DNA of 64,000 nucleotides from Aradus depressus (lineage: Eukaryota > Arthropoda > Insecta > Hemiptera > Aradidae): contig OY759218.1 in NCBI GenBank assembly GCA_963662175.1, forward strand, positions 54,133,427 through 54,197,426. Reading direction: 5' to 3'. A model generated the notes under the pieces. That model worked only from the letters and a program-made list of their open reading frames with translations. It ran no database searches and was not told where the DNA came from. Shown here piece by piece: positions 63,586 to 64,000 of the stretch; position 1 is the stretch's first letter; each line of letters starts with the position of its first letter. The translations under genes were made by a program, and so were the position numbers.

Positions 63586-64000
63586 CCACAGCTAGTATGC
63601 GCCTTTCAACGGCGGAAGCCACACCTAGTGAATACTTAGCATCGCTGGACGTCATAGTCAGTGCGTACTTAAGAACGTTTGTGACCACAGCTAGTATGTG
63701 GCTTGCAACGCTGAGCACCACAGCTAGTACGTAGTTGGGAATGCTGGGCATCATAGCTAGTATGTGCCTTGCGACGGCGGACCCAACAGTTAGTACGTAG
63801 TTAGGAACGCTGGTCACCACAGCTAGTATGTGCCTCGCAACAGCGGACCCCACAGCTAGTACGAAGTTAGGAACGCTGGGCATCACAGCTATTAAGTGCC
63901 TTGCAACAGCGGACCCCACAGCTAGTACGTAGTTAAATACGCTGGGCATTACAGTTAGTAAGTGCTTTGCAACAGCGAACTTCACAGCTAGTACATAGTT
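63586..64000. repeat. 33-bp minisatellite, higher-order 66 bp, runs off the edge
   Basis: About 12-13 units built on CACAGCTAGTACGTAGTTAG plus GAACGCTGGGCAT, alternating with a variant CACAGCTAGTATGTGCCTTG plus CAACAGCGGACCC. Unit 1 and unit 2 alternate to give a 66-bp period. Leftmost units are the most diverged. The minus strand stays open through the array because the unit is a multiple of three. Confidence 0.88.

Noticed and set aside
63586..64000. Regular repeats resembling a CRISPR array
   Set aside because: Units are contiguous with no unique spacers, and the window is a eukaryotic genome. It is a minisatellite.

Overview
This is an AT-rich, intron-rich animal nuclear window, almost certainly from an insect. 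The host genes have GT-AG introns, and the repeats are BEL/Pao, errantivirus-type and Ty3/gypsy LTR elements, Jockey/I/R1-type LINEs, Penelope-like elements, piggyBac, PIF/Harbinger and Tc1-like remnants. I cannot fix the order from sequence alone.

Host genes, left to right. (1) 80-2705, minus: the 5' end of the mitochondrial ATP synthase alpha subunit; four exons are visible and the rest lies off the left edge. (2) 12510-21429, plus: a complete RanBP9/RanBPM gene, ten coding exons, 520 codons. (3) 27354-50663, plus: a complete MRG15/MORF4L1 gene, ten coding exons, 341 codons, stretched over 23 kb by transposons. (4) 59440-59628, minus: the last coding exon of a NOT-like homeobox gene whose other exons lie off the right edge. 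I predict no other host gene.

Repeats by region. 3.86-8.88 kb: a BEL/Pao element with both LTRs and a 5-bp target duplication, internally deleted in pol. 9-11.7 kb: SINE, piggyBac and PIF/Harbinger scraps. RanBP9 introns: a LINE tail, a gypsy pol tail and a Penelope palindrome. 21.6-26.7 kb: Penelope, Tc1-like, Jockey and R1 fragments. MRG15 introns 1, 2 and 3 each hold one large LINE, all antisense to the gene; two have clear target duplications (13 bp and 11 bp). Its later introns hold DNA transposons, MITEs and Penelope remnants. 52-62 kb: Penelope palindromes, fold-back elements, a modular dispersed repeat, a tRNA-headed SINE, a 36-bp tandem array inside a small inverted-repeat element, and an element with TTAGGGTGGCC ends. 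62.5-64 kb: an errantivirus-like env fragment, then a 33-bp minisatellite running off the edge.

The most distinctive signal is at least nine copies of a hammerhead-ribozyme-like motif (CUGANGA, stem II, GAAA, a self-complementary stem III and a cleavage-site nucleotide). They belong to Penelope-like elements and mostly sit as outward-facing inverted pairs. Two loci retain matching pieces of the Penelope GIY-YIG reading frame. Several LINE and LTR reading frames are broken by single frameshifts; some could be assembly indels. Family names come from recognising motifs by eye, without database searches.
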